Origin: Embleya scabrispora
GTDB taxonomy: Bacteria > Actinomycetota > Actinomycetes > Streptomycetales > Streptomycetaceae
NCBI RefSeq assembly: GCF_002024165.1
Contig: NZ_MWQN01000001.1
Location: 1,240,001-1,304,000 of the forward strand
Direction: 5' to 3'
Length of the DNA: 64,000 nucleotides
In this document: piece by piece, positions 63,313-64,000 of the stretch
Layout: each line of letters opens with the position of its first letter
Position numbering within the stretch: the first letter of the stretch is position 1
Notes under the pieces: generated by a model
Database searches by the model: none
Told to the model about the DNA's origin: nothing
Seen by the model: the letters and a program-made list of their open reading frames with translations, nothing else
Program-made: the position numbers and the translations under genes

Positions 63313-63427
63313 GAAGCCTCCTTGCGAGAAACCTGGTGAACCATTCTCGCCCAGAGTCGTCGATCGAGAGCCGACCGTCAACGATTGCGTTCCATGGTGT
63401 TCTGCCACCGCGCTGCCTCGAGCCGGG

Positions 63428-63913
63428 TCAGCCCCGGGAGGCGATGACGCTGGTCTCCGGGAGGCGGATCAGGGGGATTTGGCGGTCGGTGCGGGTTTGG
63501 TAGTTGGCGTAGTAGGCGCGGTCGGCGGTCAGGGCGGACCAGGTCTTCGTGTACTCGTCGCCTTCGAGGATCTCCGGGACGCTCCAGTACGTGGCGTGTT
63601 GCACGCGGACCAGGAGCTGCGGGTTGGCCCTGCGGTCGGACAGGTTCACGAACCAGGACGGGTGCTTGGCGGCGCCGGCGAAGGAGCCGACCACGACGCG
63701 GTGGCCGTTCTCGTCCGCCCAGAAGGGCAGGGCGACCTTGTGCATCCGGCCGCTCTTGCGGCCGACCGTGTGTACGAGGACGTGGTCCATCCCGGCCAGC
63801 AGCCAGACGTCGTCGCCGTCGGACTGTTCCATCTGCGAGACGTGCTCCTTGGTGAAGAGAACGATCTCCTCGGGCGAGGGCTCGATGAATTCGTCGTTCT
63901 TCTGTTCCGCCAT
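63428..63913 (-). CDS. nitroreductase/deazaflavin (F420)-dependent oxidoreductase
   Basis: A 161-residue split-barrel protein of the Ddn-like family; the ATG at 63913 (MAEQKNDEFIEPSPEE) fits the family start. Conserved blocks are VLVHTVGRKSGRMHKVALPFW, RVVVGSFAGAAKHPSWFVNL and NPQLLVRVQHATYWS, which in relatives bind coenzyme F420 and flank the active site. Members reduce quinones or nitro compounds with F420H2. It stands alone at the right end of the window. Confidence 0.93.
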   Translation of the reverse strand: MAEQKNDEFIEPSPEEIVLFTKEHVSQMEQSDGDDVWLLAGMDHVLVHTVGRKSGRMHKVALPFWADENGHRVVVGSFAGAAKHPSWFVNLSDRRANPQLLVRVQHATYWSVPEILEGDEYTKTWSALTADRAYYANYQTRTDRQIPLIRLPETSVIASRG

Positions 63914-64000
63914 GATGGTTTTCGCTCCAGGGAGGACACGCGCGGGAGTTGGGTTGCGCGACTCTAGTCCGGGTCCCGCCAACCATCAATGGCGGCTACG

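Overview
The window is very GC-rich, uses GTG/TTG starts freely, and is packed with genes typical of filamentous actinomycetes: a mycothiol-dependent maleylpyruvate-isomerase-type enzyme, DUF6879/Scr1-type regulator pairs, TerD proteins, a SigB/SigF-type sigma factor, a SigR-type ECF sigma factor, DUF1707 and beta-propeller proteins, and an FxsA cyclophane-RiPP cluster. It also carries many copies of an intergenic repeat with core GTCCGGCGTTTGAGGAC that is common in Streptomyces. I read it as chromosomal DNA of a member of the Streptomycetales; species and genus cannot be fixed from the sequence alone. No CRISPR array, rRNA, standard tRNA, complete insertion sequence or prophage was seen.

Layout. 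0-8.2 kb: a secreted PKD-like protein, a decayed pentapeptide-repeat gene, a divergent TetR/FAD-monooxygenase pair with a palindromic operator, two metabolic or unknown genes, two tandem tRNA-like RNAs with permuted arm order behind a DUF7873 gene, and two abutting TetR genes. 8.4-28 kb: a TPR protein, an MFS transporter, cold-shock protein, TerD-VWA protein, membrane proteins, a GH3 glycosidase under a palindromic operator, a beta-propeller lipoprotein, MaoC dehydratase, a TetR/old-yellow-enzyme operon, a universal stress protein and a small membrane protein.

28.3-39.6 kb is the most distinctive part. Reading leftwards from about 36 kb is a tightly packed operon: fxsA (peptide precursor), fxsB (radical SAM/SPASM maturase), a HEXXH protein, fxsC (TIR-like) and fxsT (a 1296-residue ParA-like/TIR-like/NB-ARC/TPR protein). 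Reading rightwards from the same intergenic region are three further genes: an FxsC-like domain fused to a TIR domain, an NB-ARC-like protein whose P-loop has lost its lysine, and a second TIR protein. The last two share a C-terminal adaptor-like domain. I infer one combined module of RiPP maturation and TIR/STAND signalling. In this fxsA the FxSxx motif is internal and is followed by 31 residues.

39.5-51.7 kb: hemerythrin-like protein, uracil-DNA glycosylase, DoxX protein, a repeat array, an iron-box-controlled siderophore-type ABC ATPase, a WD40-like protein, a proline/threonine-rich membrane-anchored protein, a 1.5 kb block of about 207-bp direct and inverted repeats, a MarR/MFS divergent pair around a perfect 37-bp palindrome, a PIG-L deacetylase and a SigB-type sigma factor. 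52-64 kb: pyruvate carboxylase, lipoproteins, SigR-like sigma factor, TerD protein, a malonyl/acyl-CoA synthetase, a Scr1/DUF6879 regulatory group with a probable CTG start codon, and an F420-type nitroreductase.
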